64,000 nt of DNA from Pseudomonas sp. ERMR1:02 (GTDB lineage Bacteria > Pseudomonadota > Gammaproteobacteria > Pseudomonadales > Pseudomonadaceae). This document shows positions 19,122-27,736 of the stretch, one piece after another. The notes under the pieces were generated by a model that saw only the letters and a list, made by a program, of their open reading frames with translations, did not search any database and was not told where the DNA came from. The translations under genes were made by a program, and so were the position numbers. Within the stretch, counting starts at the first letter, position 1. Every line of letters starts with the position of its first letter. The DNA lies in NCBI RefSeq assembly GCF_002277815.1, contig NZ_NKJI01000021.1, positions 29,641 to 93,640 on the forward strand, given 5' to 3'.

Positions 19122-19156
19122 CTCATACAAAACCTTGGGGGCGGGTTTTGTATGAG
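19122..19156. terminator. Perfect 13-bp hairpin (possible terminator or attenuator)
   Basis: CTCATACAAAACC and its exact complement around a 9-base G-rich loop, 16 bases after the glycine-rich gene stop. There is no T-run after it, so it may be a processing or stability element rather than a classic intrinsic terminator. Confidence 0.55.
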
Positions 19157-19296
19157 GCGTGGTCCAACCCATTACAGCCCCATTCAACGCCTGTGCAGTG
19201 AGCGCTTACAGCTATCCCTGGAAAAGTGGTTATCAGCTCGTATGGGATTTTTTCCCGCGTCGTTATACTGGGTTTATCTGTCAAGGAATGCGCTCG

Positions 19297-20139
19297 ATGC
19301 AACCGCCCACCTTACCTCCTTCTCTGTTAAACGCCCTGCGGCGGGTCATGCGCCCTTTGGTGCGCCTGATGCTGGGCAAAGGGGTGACCTACACGGTATT
19401 CGCCGATTTGCTCAAAGAGGTGTTCGTTGATGTGGCTGATCGTGAGTTTCGCCTGGACGACAAAGTTCCGAGCGACAGTCGCATCAGCCTGCTTACGGGG
19501 GTTCATCGCAAGGATGTTCGGCGGCTGCGAAACGAAAGCGAGACGTCATTCGCGGTGCTGCCGGAAAATATTACTTTAGGCGCGCAGTTGGTCAACGCCT
19601 GGACCAACAGTGGGCCTTTCTGCACGGGTGCCGGCCAGGCATTACCTCTGCCGCGACTGGCCAGTGCAGGTGGTGACTGCTCCTTTGATGCCCTGGTGGC
19701 GAAGATCAGCACGGACATCCGCGCGCGGGTGGTGCTCGACGAATGGTTGCGCCTGGGCGTTGTACGGCTCGATGAACACGACTGTGTGCACCTTGAGACC
19801 CAGGCGTTCGTGCCGCAGAAAGGTTTCGACGAAAAAGCCGCGTACCTGGGCCACAACCTGCACGATCATGCCAGTGCAGCGGTGCATAACCTGAGCGGGG
19901 AAGGCCAGCCTTTCTTCGAGCGCAGCGTGCACTACGACGCCTTGACCCCGGCCAGCGTCGACACTTTGCGCGAGGCCGTGGCCAGTGAGGGGATGCAAAC
20001 TCTGCTCAGCTTCAGCCGGCTTGCCGCAGACCTCGAAAACCTTGATTTGCCTACTGACGAGCAACGCCAGCGCATCACTATCGGACTTTATTTCTACACT
20101 GAGCCCACCGATCCCGATTCGCCGAAGACGTCCCCATGA
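19297..20139 (+). CDS. DUF6502 family protein
   Basis: 280 residues, beginning MQPPTLPPSLLNALRRVMRP. The N-terminal part (GKGVTYTVFADLLKEVFVDV, then DSRISLLTGVHRKDVRRL) looks like a winged-helix DNA-binding module, and the end FSRLAADLENLDLPTDEQRQ is typical of the family. It is likely cytoplasmic and may be regulatory. The start at 19297 has AAGGA 9 bases upstream; a longer frame begins at 19159. It overlaps the next gene by 4 bases (ATGA), the usual coupling of DUF6502 and DUF5666 genes. Confidence 0.8.
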   Translation: MQPPTLPPSLLNALRRVMRPLVRLMLGKGVTYTVFADLLKEVFVDVADREFRLDDKVPSDSRISLLTGVHRKDVRRLRNESETSFAVLPENITLGAQLVNAWTNSGPFCTGAGQALPLPRLASAGGDCSFDALVAKISTDIRARVVLDEWLRLGVVRLDEHDCVHLETQAFVPQKGFDEKAAYLGHNLHDHASAAVHNLSGEGQPFFERSVHYDALTPASVDTLREAVASEGMQTLLSFSRLAADLENLDLPTDEQRQRITIGLYFYTEPTDPDSPKTSP

Positions 20140-21842
20140 TCTCCCTCAAGCGCTGCTTCAGTGTCGTCACTCTTGTCCTGGGTCTTGGACTGAACCCGGT
20201 GACTGCGCCATGGGTGGACGCAGCACCGGCATGTGTCAGCCGCGATGAAGTGGGCATGTCGGGTGCATCGAGCTTGCAGTTTCCCGGCGGTATGGGTGGA
20301 ACCGGGGCAAAGACAGGCGGTGTGGGCGGTACAGGTGTCCACAGCGAAAGCGGTGGTGTTGGTGGTGGCGTTGGTGGCACCGGCGCACCGCTTCAACAGC
20401 GTCCTGGCGGAACGGGCGGTACGGGTGCGGTGGCTGCTCGCGTGGATGGCACCCTCATCGATCATGGCAAAGGTGGGGTGGGCGGCACCGGCGCACCGAT
20501 CCTGCGTCCGGGAGGTACTGGCGGCACGGGTATCGTCGGCACCATCACCGGATTCGCTTCGATCTGCGTCAATGGCATGGAAGTGCATTACGGCAAAGAC
20601 GTGCCGGTGAGCGAAAACGGCGTCGCGGCCAGCAGCGCTCACCTGGCGATAGGACAGGTTGTCGCGGTGGAAGCATTCGCCACCAAGCGAGGCCTGCAAG
20701 CCGGGCGCATTTCGATCCTTCATGTCTATGAAGGACCGCTGACGGCACTGCCAAATGCTTCGGCGCCACTGCGGGTCATGGGGCAACCCGTGCGCCTTGC
20801 CGTGGGAGCACGGGTCGCTGAAGGGCTACTCCCGGGCGAACCCGTCAGAGTCAGCGGTCTACGCGATGCCAGTGGTGAAGTGGTGGCCAGTCGCATCGAG
20901 CGGGCGCCGGGCCTCAGAGAATCCAGTGCCATCGGCTCGATAGATCGTACCGGCAGCCTCCAGGGGCTGAAACTGGGGAGTCGCGTGACACCGGCGCAAG
21001 AAGTGCTGGTGCGTGGCCAGTGGTCCGGTCACCAATTGGAGGTCGCCCAAAGCCGCCCTGACCCGAGCCTGCCTTTCGCCGGCCGTGTGCATGAGGCAGT
21101 GATCGAAGGCCTGGTGCAGAGCCGGCAGGACCAACATCTGGTGGTCGCAGGCTTCAATGTGACGCTGGGGCACGACACAGTGTTTGTAGGCGAGCAGCCC
21201 GCCACATTGGCAGTGGATCAACGCGTTCGGGTCAGCGGCGTGTTTAGTGGTGCGCGTGAAATACGGGCAACCCGTGTCGAGTTCCATAGCGAACACGCCG
21301 ATACCTCGGGCAGGGGCCATGCGGGACGCGACAACCGAACGGGTGCCGACACGGAGCAGAGTGCCGATGGCTCGGGCAATTCCAACAGCAACAGCAACAG
21401 CAACAGCGGTCACGGTGGGCGCGATACAAGTCTGCGCAGTGATGACAGTAACGACCGTAGCGATGGGAGCCACGCGGACGACCGCAACAACAGCGGCAAA
21501 TCCGAGACCGTGGACAAGTCTGGAAAATCAGAGCATGTCGAGAAAGTGGAGCAACCCGAGAAGGAGGACAACAGCGGACGGCCTGAAAAGGTCGAGAAGG
21601 TCGAGAAGGTTGAAAAAGTCGAGAAGGTAGAGCGCCCCGAAAAGGTAGAAAAAGTTGAGAAAGTAGAGCGGCCAGAAAAGGTCGAAAAAGTTGAGAAGGT
21701 AGAGCGACCAGAGAAAGTCGAGAAAGTCGAAAAGGTAGAGCGCCCAGAAAAGGTAGAAAAAGTCGAACTACCTGAAAAGGTCGAAAAGGTCGAGAAGGTC
21801 GAAAAAGTAGAAAAAGTGGATCGATCTGGCCGTTCGGCATAA
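20136..21842 (+). CDS. DUF5666 secreted protein with charged VEK-repeat tail
   Basis: 568 residues. Signal peptide (residues 1-29), then a Gly/Thr-rich section with repeated GGTGGTG blocks (about 45-150). DUF5666-like beta domains follow with recurring patterns such as AIGQVVAVEA, PVRVSGLRDASGEVVASRIE and QRVRVSGVFSGAREIRATRVE. The final 200 residues are low complexity: Ser/Asn/Asp-rich, then a highly charged tail built from EKVEKVERP units. Probably exported, perhaps cell-surface. It is coupled to the upstream DUF6502 gene and followed by an outer-membrane-type protein, suggesting a three-gene unit. The function is unknown. Confidence 0.82.
   Translation: MISLKRCFSVVTLVLGLGLNPVTAPWVDAAPACVSRDEVGMSGASSLQFPGGMGGTGAKTGGVGGTGVHSESGGVGGGVGGTGAPLQQRPGGTGGTGAVAARVDGTLIDHGKGGVGGTGAPILRPGGTGGTGIVGTITGFASICVNGMEVHYGKDVPVSENGVAASSAHLAIGQVVAVEAFATKRGLQAGRISILHVYEGPLTALPNASAPLRVMGQPVRLAVGARVAEGLLPGEPVRVSGLRDASGEVVASRIERAPGLRESSAIGSIDRTGSLQGLKLGSRVTPAQEVLVRGQWSGHQLEVAQSRPDPSLPFAGRVHEAVIEGLVQSRQDQHLVVAGFNVTLGHDTVFVGEQPATLAVDQRVRVSGVFSGAREIRATRVEFHSEHADTSGRGHAGRDNRTGADTEQSADGSGNSNSNSNSNSGHGGRDTSLRSDDSNDRSDGSHADDRNNSGKSETVDKSGKSEHVEKVEQPEKEDNSGRPEKVEKVEKVEKVEKVERPEKVEKVEKVERPEKVEKVEKVERPEKVEKVEKVERPEKVEKVELPEKVEKVEKVEKVEKVDRSGRSA
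21537..21822 (+). repeat. Coding tandem repeat (EKV / ERP units)
   Basis: About 95 codons made almost only of Glu, Lys, Val with regular Arg-Pro interruptions, period 9 bases with a 27-36-base higher order. Synonymous variation (GAG/GAA, AAG/AAA, GTC/GTA/GTT) shows selection for the peptide pattern rather than pure DNA slippage. Confidence 0.85.
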
Positions 21843-21927
21843 GCGCTGCGGCAATTCCACAAACGGTGAATAAGCAACTAGGCTGGGTAAGTTCGATCAC
21901 ACTTCTCAACGGGACTTTGAGGTGACG

Positions 21928-22677
21928 ATGAGACCCATGCTGCCTCTTTTTGCCAGCCTGCTGGCAAGCTTTACCGTGCAGGCCTCGGCCGATACCTTCA
22001 GCACCGCCATCGGCATGGACTATTCAAGCGGTGATTATGGCACCGGCACCACATCGGAAATCTGGTATGTCCCCGTTGTGGGAAAGTATGAAACGGGCCC
22101 TATGACCTACAAGGTTACCGTGCCCTGGTTGCGCATCACTAACCCCGAAGTGGGCCCGGAAGGCGACCCGTTGCCCGGTGGTTGCAGGAACGTGGAAAGT
22201 GGCCTGGGCGATACGGTCACCAGTGCGGATTATGCGCTGCTCGATGGCAGTGAGGGGGGCGTGTTGCTGGATCTGATCGGCAAGGTCAAGTTCCCCACCG
22301 CAGATAAGCATCAGTGCCTGGGCACCGGCGAATTCGACTATACCGCTCAGATCGACATCGCCAAGGCCTTCGGCCCGGTGACCGGATTCGCGACCCTTGG
22401 CTGGAAAAAGTTCGGCGACCCACCTGATAGCAATTTCGACGATCCAATATTTGTCAGCCTCGGCTTCGCTATGCCCGTGGCTGCGCGCACTTCGGCGGGC
22501 GCCTCCTACGACTGGAGGCAGAAAGTCGTCTCCACCGGTTCGCAAATTCAGGAATTCACCTTATTCCTCACACATAAGCTCAGCCACGAGTGGAAGATTC
22601 AACTGTACGCGGTCAAAGGCTTTTCTGACGCTAGCCCGGATGCAGAGGGCGGGCTGGTGCTTTATCACATGTACTAA
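21928..22677 (+). CDS. Outer-membrane transporter-like beta-barrel protein
   Basis: 249 residues. Signal peptide ending VQASA-DTF, then alternating beta-strand sequence (SEIWYVPVVGKYETGPMTYK, DLIGKVKFPTADKHQCLGTG, TGFATLGWKKFG) and a C-terminal aromatic residue (LVLYHMY), as in outer-membrane barrels of the phenol-degradation meta-pathway transporter type. Two Cys may pair. GAGGTG lies just before the ATG at 21928. It follows the DUF5666 gene by 85 bases in the same direction. The cargo is unknown. Confidence 0.75.
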   Translation: MRPMLPLFASLLASFTVQASADTFSTAIGMDYSSGDYGTGTTSEIWYVPVVGKYETGPMTYKVTVPWLRITNPEVGPEGDPLPGGCRNVESGLGDTVTSADYALLDGSEGGVLLDLIGKVKFPTADKHQCLGTGEFDYTAQIDIAKAFGPVTGFATLGWKKFGDPPDSNFDDPIFVSLGFAMPVAARTSAGASYDWRQKVVSTGSQIQEFTLFLTHKLSHEWKIQLYAVKGFSDASPDAEGGLVLYHMY

Positions 22678-23265
22678 TGGCGATGCGTTGCCCTTGACTT
22701 GCCAAACGCATCAGATTGGCTGCTTTTGGCCGATCGCTGCCTGCCACGACCGGCTGAAACCGACCCGAAGCTGACCCTCAGGATTCAGTACTCTCAAACC
22801 CTGTCTGCGAATTTGCACACCACTGACGACATATTGGTACGTCTGGAGAGGGGCATGACCACCACGCAAAAACTGACTCAAACAACGCTAAGTGCAATGC
22901 CAGGTCAATCAAAGGTTATGGGTTGTCATGAAATGAAAAAGCGCTGTCGCCAAATGAAAGGCTGGCGCACGCCCCGTCTATAAACTCCTCCCCAAGCTTG
23001 CGCAGCAAGCCCAGCTATTTGGCTGTTGGCTCTCACGGGCGCGAAAGATCTTTGGAGAAGTCTGCGCATTTCCCACGAATGGAGAAGAGACAATGAGTGA
23101 GCGGTCGATAACGCAGTTCTTTTCCCACGACCTGCTATGCAGTCGCTCTAATAAAGCTGGCATTTAAAAAATACGCTCCTGGAACTACATTGCGGAAGAC
23201 AAAATAAGTAATATTTTTTGCGATTTGTTTTTTGTTGCATTTATGAATTTTATAATCAAAAAACC
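22678..23265. other. Intergenic with dispersed repeat copy
   Basis: No credible gene. A good copy of the dispersed motif GGCTGCTTTTGGCCGATCGC runs at about 22714-22750, followed by CTGCCTGCCACGAC. The last 100 bases are strikingly AT-rich and lead into an AT-rich regulator gene, so a compositional border lies near 23150. Confidence 0.5.
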
Positions 23266-23619
23266 ATGACGAACTTTGCAGAGATATCACTTCAATACCC
23301 TCAATGCTGGAAGCTCGATATAAATAATCGAATCCTGTTCGATGGCGCCAATCAAATACACTTGACAAATATCGAGAGCATAATTGTAAAAAGCATGCTC
23401 CTCAAGGAGGAGCGTGTAATCAGTAAAGCAGAGCTGATTAGTAGTATTGGGAGAAATCCAGACCTCTATCGCGGCCTGCAGATGAGTTTGAGTAGACTGC
23501 AAATAAAATTCAAGAAAAGCGCTGGAGGAAGGCATCTCTTTCGCGCAGTCAGAAATCGCGGCTACTGCCTTACTCAAACCATACATATTAATCGGGAGCC
23601 GTCCCGGGGATTTACGTGA
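23266..23619 (+). CDS. Stand-alone winged-helix (OmpR/PhoB-type) DNA-binding protein
   Basis: 117 residues consisting of little more than a Trans_reg_C winged helix: WKLDINNRILFDGANQIHLT, then LTNIESIIVKSMLLKEERVISKAEL split by a turn, and RLQIKFKKSAGG...RAVRNRGYCL, the final wing. There is no receiver domain and no transmembrane helix, unlike OmpR or ToxR. Codon use is AT-rich compared with neighbours, suggesting transfer. No clear ribosome-binding site. No obvious target beside it. The family assignment is reasonably firm; the role is unknown. Confidence 0.68.
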   Translation: MTNFAEISLQYPQCWKLDINNRILFDGANQIHLTNIESIIVKSMLLKEERVISKAELISSIGRNPDLYRGLQMSLSRLQIKFKKSAGGRHLFRAVRNRGYCLTQTIHINREPSRGFT

Positions 23620-23767
23620 GGTAAGCGGCAATACACCCCTCATATGGTCATATGGCTGATGATGACTAACGAACTTATGAATTTAGGGATGGCCGTGGAC
23701 GCAGCGTTCAGATGAGGGAGTTCACTTTTTACGATTGACCTTGCGCTTGGATACTGGTGTGACGGCT

Positions 23768-23805
23768 TTTAAAAAAACTGTCGCATAACTTATAAGTTAT
23801 GCGAC
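23768..23805 (-). terminator. Perfect 26-bp palindrome followed by T-run on the minus strand
   Basis: GTCGCATAACTTA and its exact complement abut directly at 23780-23805. On the minus strand the palindrome is followed by AGTTTTTTTAAAA, which gives an intrinsic terminator for the small minus-strand gene upstream. Confidence 0.6.
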
Positions 23806-23985
23806 GGCTCATTCGGGTAACGACCGGTAGAGAACGACCCGAAACAGTCATTTACCAACATTTGAGTTCCGCGCCCTGCGGATAGGCGCGAAGGGTTGGT
23901 CTTTAGTTTGTTAGATATGTTGCCAAGCTATTCATGCGCGAGTAAAACGATGGTTTTAGTTATATTTGGTTCGCCACTGCTTCCC

Positions 23986-24174
23986 CTAATTACTAGCCTC
24001 TTCGAGACTTGAGATAGCATGAAAGGGGATCGCTATACGTTTCATTACCCCTTCCTTACCTCCTCTTATTACCACAGTATAGTCGTCATTAACTTCAGAG
24101 AGAGTGCAGAGTATCCCTTTGACCTTAACATTCGAACCTTTCCAAACAATCAGAAAGTCATGAAAATTGACCAT
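23986..24174 (-). CDS. Small hypothetical protein
   Basis: 62 residues starting MVNFHDFLIVWKGSNVKVKG and containing a short SH3-like or Hfq-like run of beta-strand sequence (NDDYTVVIRGGKEGVMKRIA). No family is recognised. The start is supported by ATGGAG 9 bases upstream, and a terminator-like palindrome lies downstream at 23780-23805, so transcription of this strand is plausible. Low GC. Confidence 0.5.
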   Translation of the reverse strand: MVNFHDFLIVWKGSNVKVKGILCTLSEVNDDYTVVIRGGKEGVMKRIAIPFHAISSLEEASN

Positions 24175-24516
24175 AGCACTAGCTCCATTAGCAGAGGGGC
24201 TAAGCAGATAGCATAGTAGGGGATCCGGCAGCGCAACGAGGCGGATCTAGTTTCTACAGCCAGTCGACCGCTTTGCGGTCCTCACTACCGGCAGCAACCA
24301 CCTCTAACTGCAGTTGATCGTCGTAGGGTCGGAAATATAGAGTTTGTGGAGCTAAATCGACTCCAGTTTCTTACCCTGGTTCGATCGGCTGCTTTTGGCC
24401 GACTGCTGCCTGTCGGGAGTGGCTGCAATCCACGCCCAAAAGCTGACATTTCTCTTGAGTGTTGGATTGTCATCGCAACCATAAAAGAATGACTGACAGT
24501 GCCACTAAAAAAGTAA
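24175..24516. other. Intergenic with dispersed repeat copy
   Basis: No convincing gene. It contains the clearest copy of the dispersed motif, GATCGGCTGCTTTTGGCCGA at 24383 on, followed by CTGCTGCCTGTCGG. Confidence 0.5.
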
Positions 24517-24539
24517 AAGCCCAGCGCTAGAATGGGCTT
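24517..24539 (-). terminator. Intrinsic terminator of the DMT-family gene
   Basis: On the minus strand, GAAGCCCA...TGGGCTT forms a 7-bp stem followed by TTACTTTTTT. It lies 76 bases past the stop codon of the His-rich permease gene. Confidence 0.7.
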
Positions 24540-24614
24540 CGGTGCGAGTGGGATTCTTCACATTTGTGTAGGCCAGTTGTGTGCTTCACCCTGGCCCGTA
24601 CGCCACCTATGCAC

Positions 24615-25664
24615 TCAATGGTCATGCCTGTGGTGTGCGTCGGGGAAGTGCGGATGGCTGTGAGTCATGGGCTCGTGTCGATGCCAATGTTGGTGCCTGG
24701 TGCCAGGCGCGAAGGGTTCATCGTGCTCATGTTGGTGGTGTTCGTCGTGTACATGCTCGTGCTCATGCTCCATGGCCTCATGCCGATGCTCATGCTCATG
24801 GCGTTCTGTGAGGTGTAACCAAATGCCCAATGCCATTAGCGATCCGGCGATTAGCAGCGGTAGCGTGACGGGATCGCCCATCGCCACAGCAAGCAATGTC
24901 CCTAAGAACGGTGCCACAGAGAAGTAAGCGCCCGTACGGGCGGTGCCCAGGTGGCGCAAGCCTATGACGAACAATGCCAGGCTCACGCCATAGGCAAGAA
25001 AGCCTACTATCAGTGCTCCCGCCAGGTTAGGCAGTGGCGGTAACGTCGCCCCCACAACAAAAGCCAGGACCAGGTTGACCGAACCTGCGACCAAGCCTTT
25101 GACAGACGCAATCCAGGTTGCGTCTGTCAACGACACCTTGCGGGTCAGGTTGTTATCAATTCCCCAGGCAAAGCAGGCGCCCAAGACTGCGAGTGCTGGC
25201 CATAGGCCGGCAAAATGCGCTTCACTGGGCCAACTAAGAACCAGCGCGCCGGCCGCGATGGCGACCATGCCCAAGGCAATATGTCGGTCAAAGTTCTCCT
25301 TGAAGGCAAACCACGCGAGCAGGGCTGTAAATACACCTTCGGCGTTAAGCAGCAGTGATGCGCCCGATGCGGGCATTCCCGTCAGCCCGACCATCAGCAA
25401 TACCGGCCCAGCAACACCACCCGCCGCAATCGCGCCTGCGAACCAGAGCGCTTCATGCCGTGGCAGGCTCACGCTGGGCGCGCGGCTCAGGAATCGATAT
25501 AGCGTGAGTCCAAGGCCTGACCCCAGGTAAAGCAGGCCTGCCAGCAACCAGGGACTTACACTGTTCAACAGTAATTTCGCCAGCGGCGTTCCTGCACCGA
25601 ACAGCACGGCGGCACCGAGCGCGGCCAATACGCCCGACTGTCTCAGGCCTTCCTTCCAATTCAT
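24615..25664 (-). CDS. EamA/DMT-family permease with a His-rich C-terminal tail
   Basis: About 349 residues with ten predicted membrane helices in two EamA repeats (GVLAALGAAVLFGAGTPLAK at the start; LGTARTGAYFSVAPFLGTLL in the second). The last 70 residues are cytoplasmic and extremely His/Glu/Asp-rich (HEHEHRHEAMEHEHEHVHDE and similar). His-rich tails are typical of Ni/Co/Zn transporters, and the dmeR-dmeF pair lies 2 kb away, so metal export is a reasonable inference. GGGGAG lies 9 bases before the start at 25664. Family certain, substrate inferred. Confidence 0.85.
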   Translation of the reverse strand: MNWKEGLRQSGVLAALGAAVLFGAGTPLAKLLLNSVSPWLLAGLLYLGSGLGLTLYRFLSRAPSVSLPRHEALWFAGAIAAGGVAGPVLLMVGLTGMPASGASLLLNAEGVFTALLAWFAFKENFDRHIALGMVAIAAGALVLSWPSEAHFAGLWPALAVLGACFAWGIDNNLTRKVSLTDATWIASVKGLVAGSVNLVLAFVVGATLPPLPNLAGALIVGFLAYGVSLALFVIGLRHLGTARTGAYFSVAPFLGTLLAVAMGDPVTLPLLIAGSLMALGIWLHLTERHEHEHRHEAMEHEHEHVHDEHHQHEHDEPFAPGTRHQHWHRHEPMTHSHPHFPDAHHRHDH

Positions 25665-25917
25665 TTGTTCAACTCCCCGCTCAATTGTGCCCAAGCTCAA
25701 TCAGGTGAGAGTTTGGGAGACCGTGTGGATCGATTCTCGTCGTTGAGACAGGAAAACAGCAAGATTTACCGGCCTTGTGGGTTGAGGGCGTGGTCGTGGA
25801 CAAATTCGAATGCCAGGTACTGGCTGATTTGTGCAAAACACCACTGGCTGCTTCTGGGCCGATAGGTGTCCGGCGCGAGTTGAACCCACAACCCAATGTG
25901 GTTATCTGGGCAAGTGA

Positions 25918-26100
25918 CTATTCGCGCGCTTTCTTCAGCCCTTTCAGGCGCACATTCGCCCGTTGCACAGCGGCCATTTTTTCAGGCCGTTTCATGCGTT
26001 TCCACTTTCTGATGTCGTCCTTGCTTCGCCCGCAACTCACACACAGATCACCACTCAGTTGGCAAACCGAGATGCAGGGATTTTCGATTTCTTTAGCCAT
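25918..26100 (-). CDS. DUF1289 family protein
   Basis: 60 residues with the family pattern NPCISVCQLSGDLCVSCGRS, a four-Cys cluster likely to bind a metal, followed by a basic helix (DDIRKWKRMKRPEKMA). Soluble, unknown function; often annotated as an Fe-S or Zn-containing small protein. It is 2 bases from the end of the next minus-strand gene and is probably transcribed with it. Confidence 0.85.
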   Translation of the reverse strand: MAKEIENPCISVCQLSGDLCVSCGRSKDDIRKWKRMKRPEKMAAVQRANVRLKGLKKARE

Positions 26101-26102
26101 TG

Positions 26103-26474
26103 TCAGTCACCTTTGGCCACGCGTGATCGAGTCAGGCGGTTTTTCCAGTCGCCACCGTGAGTGCGTTGGCACTCTTCCTCAGAGTCGAAGCGGACACTGT
26201 GGTCTGAAGGACTCAAGTCGATGTTGGCCTCATTCAGCGCGATGGCCGTCAGCTCGAAGATGCGCGCCTTTGCGTCTACCAAGGCGAGCTTTTTGTCAGC
26301 CAGGGTTTCGAACACCCAGATTACCTTCAGTGTTTCAGCCAACGCGTTCAGGTCTGCGGTGTGGGTGAGCCAGGTAAAACCCTTGATTTCACCTTTGGCG
26401 GTTTCGCACGCTTCGGTGAGGGTGGTTATCAACCGGCGTTCGATTCGCGCCAGTTCACGTTTGCCAGGGGGCAT
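26103..26474 (-). CDS. Conserved hypothetical protein of the so-called Fis-like Pseudomonas family
   Basis: 123 residues beginning MPPGKRELARIERRLITTLT. Mostly helical, with FTWLTHTADLNALAETLKVI and FELTAIALNEANIDLSPSDH. In Pseudomonas genomes such proteins are often labelled Fis-family regulators, but no Fis HTH is evident to me, so I leave the function open. AAAGGA lies 7 bases before the ATG at 26474. It sits between dmeF and the DUF1289 gene. Confidence 0.65.
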   Translation of the reverse strand: MPPGKRELARIERRLITTLTEACETAKGEIKGFTWLTHTADLNALAETLKVIWVFETLADKKLALVDAKARIFELTAIALNEANIDLSPSDHSVRFDSEEECQRTHGGDWKNRLTRSRVAKGD

Positions 26475-26513
26475 TGCAGGTTCCTTTGGAGACAATGGTG
26501 GGGAGGCGCTGAG

Positions 26514-27437
26514 TCAGACCGGTCGAAACTCAACCGTCAGATGGCTGACTTCGTGAACCGGCTTGAGACGTTCGCGAATGCTGTCGGCGTTCACAGTGGC
26601 CTCACCCAGGACGCTGACGATGGCCGCATGGGCTTGCGGTCCAACCCGCCATACGTGCAAGTCCGTGATGGTGGCATCCCCCGGTTTCTCGACCAGTTCG
26701 CGGATTTCCTCGGCAACCTGCGCATCGGTTTGATCCAGCAGTACACCGGCGGTAGTCCCCATCAGCGTCCAGGCCCAGCGCGCGATTACGATGGCGCCGA
26801 TGATGCCCATGAACGGGTCCAGCCACACCCATCCGAGATACCGGCCGGCGAGCAGTGCAGCGATGGCCAACACTGAAGTCAGCGCGTCGGCGATGACGTG
26901 GACGTAGGCCGACTTCAGGTTGTTGTCGTTCCCGTGATGAGCATGGGTATGGCCATGATCATCATGATCGTGGCCATGACTGTGCCCGTGGCCCAGCAAT
27001 AGGACACTGACAATGTTGACGATCAAACCGGCTATCGCGATGAGCGTAGCAGTGCCGAACTGAACGTCTGTTGGCTGCAAGAGGCGCATGACAGACTCAA
27101 CGCCAATGCCCAAAGAGACCATGCCGAGAATCAGCGCCGAGGCGAACCCGCCCAGGTCTCCAACCTTTCCGGTACCGAAACTGTACCGCTGGCTGGAAGC
27201 GTGGCGTTTTGCGTATCCGTAAGCAGCCGCCGCGATGCCCAATGCGCCGGCATGGGTTGCCATGTGAAAGCCATCGGCCAGTAACGCCATTGAGCCCGTG
27301 ATGTACCCGGCGGTGATCTCGCCAACCATCATCACAACGGTCAGTGCCACAACCCAAAGCGTGCGCTTGGCATTTTCGTCGTGCGCTGAGCCAAGGAACA
27401 CGTGGTCGTGCGTGTAGTTGATGTTAGTGCTGTTCAT
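26514..27437 (-). CDS. dmeF: Cation diffusion facilitator, DmeF-like Ni/Co exporter
   Basis: 307 residues with six helices. Metal-site residues are visible in LLADGFHMATHAG (TM2, Asp and His) and VHVIADALTSVLA (TM5, His-X3-Asp). A His-rich loop GHGHSHGHDHDDHGH lies between TM4 and TM5, and the N-terminus carries THDHVF, a DmeF hallmark. CDF proteins exchange protons for divalent cations at the inner membrane. It directly follows a regulator carrying the RcnR-type Ni/Co ligand set, which supports Co/Ni rather than Zn. The start at 27437 is chosen to give the THDHVF N-terminus; a GTG at 27461 is also possible. Confidence 0.85.
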   Translation of the reverse strand: MNSTNINYTHDHVFLGSAHDENAKRTLWVVALTVVMMVGEITAGYITGSMALLADGFHMATHAGALGIAAAAYGYAKRHASSQRYSFGTGKVGDLGGFASALILGMVSLGIGVESVMRLLQPTDVQFGTATLIAIAGLIVNIVSVLLLGHGHSHGHDHDDHGHTHAHHGNDNNLKSAYVHVIADALTSVLAIAALLAGRYLGWVWLDPFMGIIGAIVIARWAWTLMGTTAGVLLDQTDAQVAEEIRELVEKPGDATITDLHVWRVGPQAHAAIVSVLGEATVNADSIRERLKPVHEVSHLTVEFRPV

Positions 27438-27457
27438 GAGTGTGTGCCTGGATGCGT

Positions 27458-27733
27458 TCACTTGGAGTAACGGCGAATGGCTTCAAGAAGCTCTTCGACA
27501 CCCTTGTTACGCTCTTTTTCGCTGAGCCGAGGGTTCGCAACATGCTCCCGCGCGTGATCCTCGATGATTTCCTCCATCAAGCCGTTGATGGCTCCGCGAG
27601 TGGCGGCAACAAGGTGCAGTGTTTTGGCGCAATCGAGGTCCGATTCCAGTGCCCGTTCAACGGCCTGGATTTGTCCGGCAATACGTTTTACGCGCTTGAG
27701 AAGATCGTCTTTGTTCGCTGCGATGTGACCCAT
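27458..27733 (-). CDS. dmeR: RcnR/DmeR-type Ni/Co-responsive repressor (CsoR/RcnR family)
   Basis: 91-residue all-helical repressor. The metal ligands of the Ni/Co subgroup are all in register: His3, Cys35 (SDLDCAKTL), His60 (IIEDH) and His64 (AREH), whereas copper sensors of the family use Cys-His-Cys. It dissociates from DNA on binding Ni or Co. It is the first gene of an operon with the CDF exporter. The start codon lies 4 bases from a tandem array of candidate operators (27737-27824), strongly suggesting autoregulation. Confidence 0.88.
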   Translation of the reverse strand: MGHIAANKDDLLKRVKRIAGQIQAVERALESDLDCAKTLHLVAATRGAINGLMEEIIEDHAREHVANPRLSEKERNKGVEELLEAIRRYSK

Positions 27734-27736
27734 TGG

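Noticed and set aside
21537..21822. Tandem repeats as CRISPR or satellite DNA
   Set aside because: Period 9 and multiples of 3, in frame within a gene, with synonymous variation: a protein repeat.
23780..23805. Attachment site of a mobile element
   Set aside because: No integrase, no second copy in the window, and a T-run gives a simpler terminator explanation.
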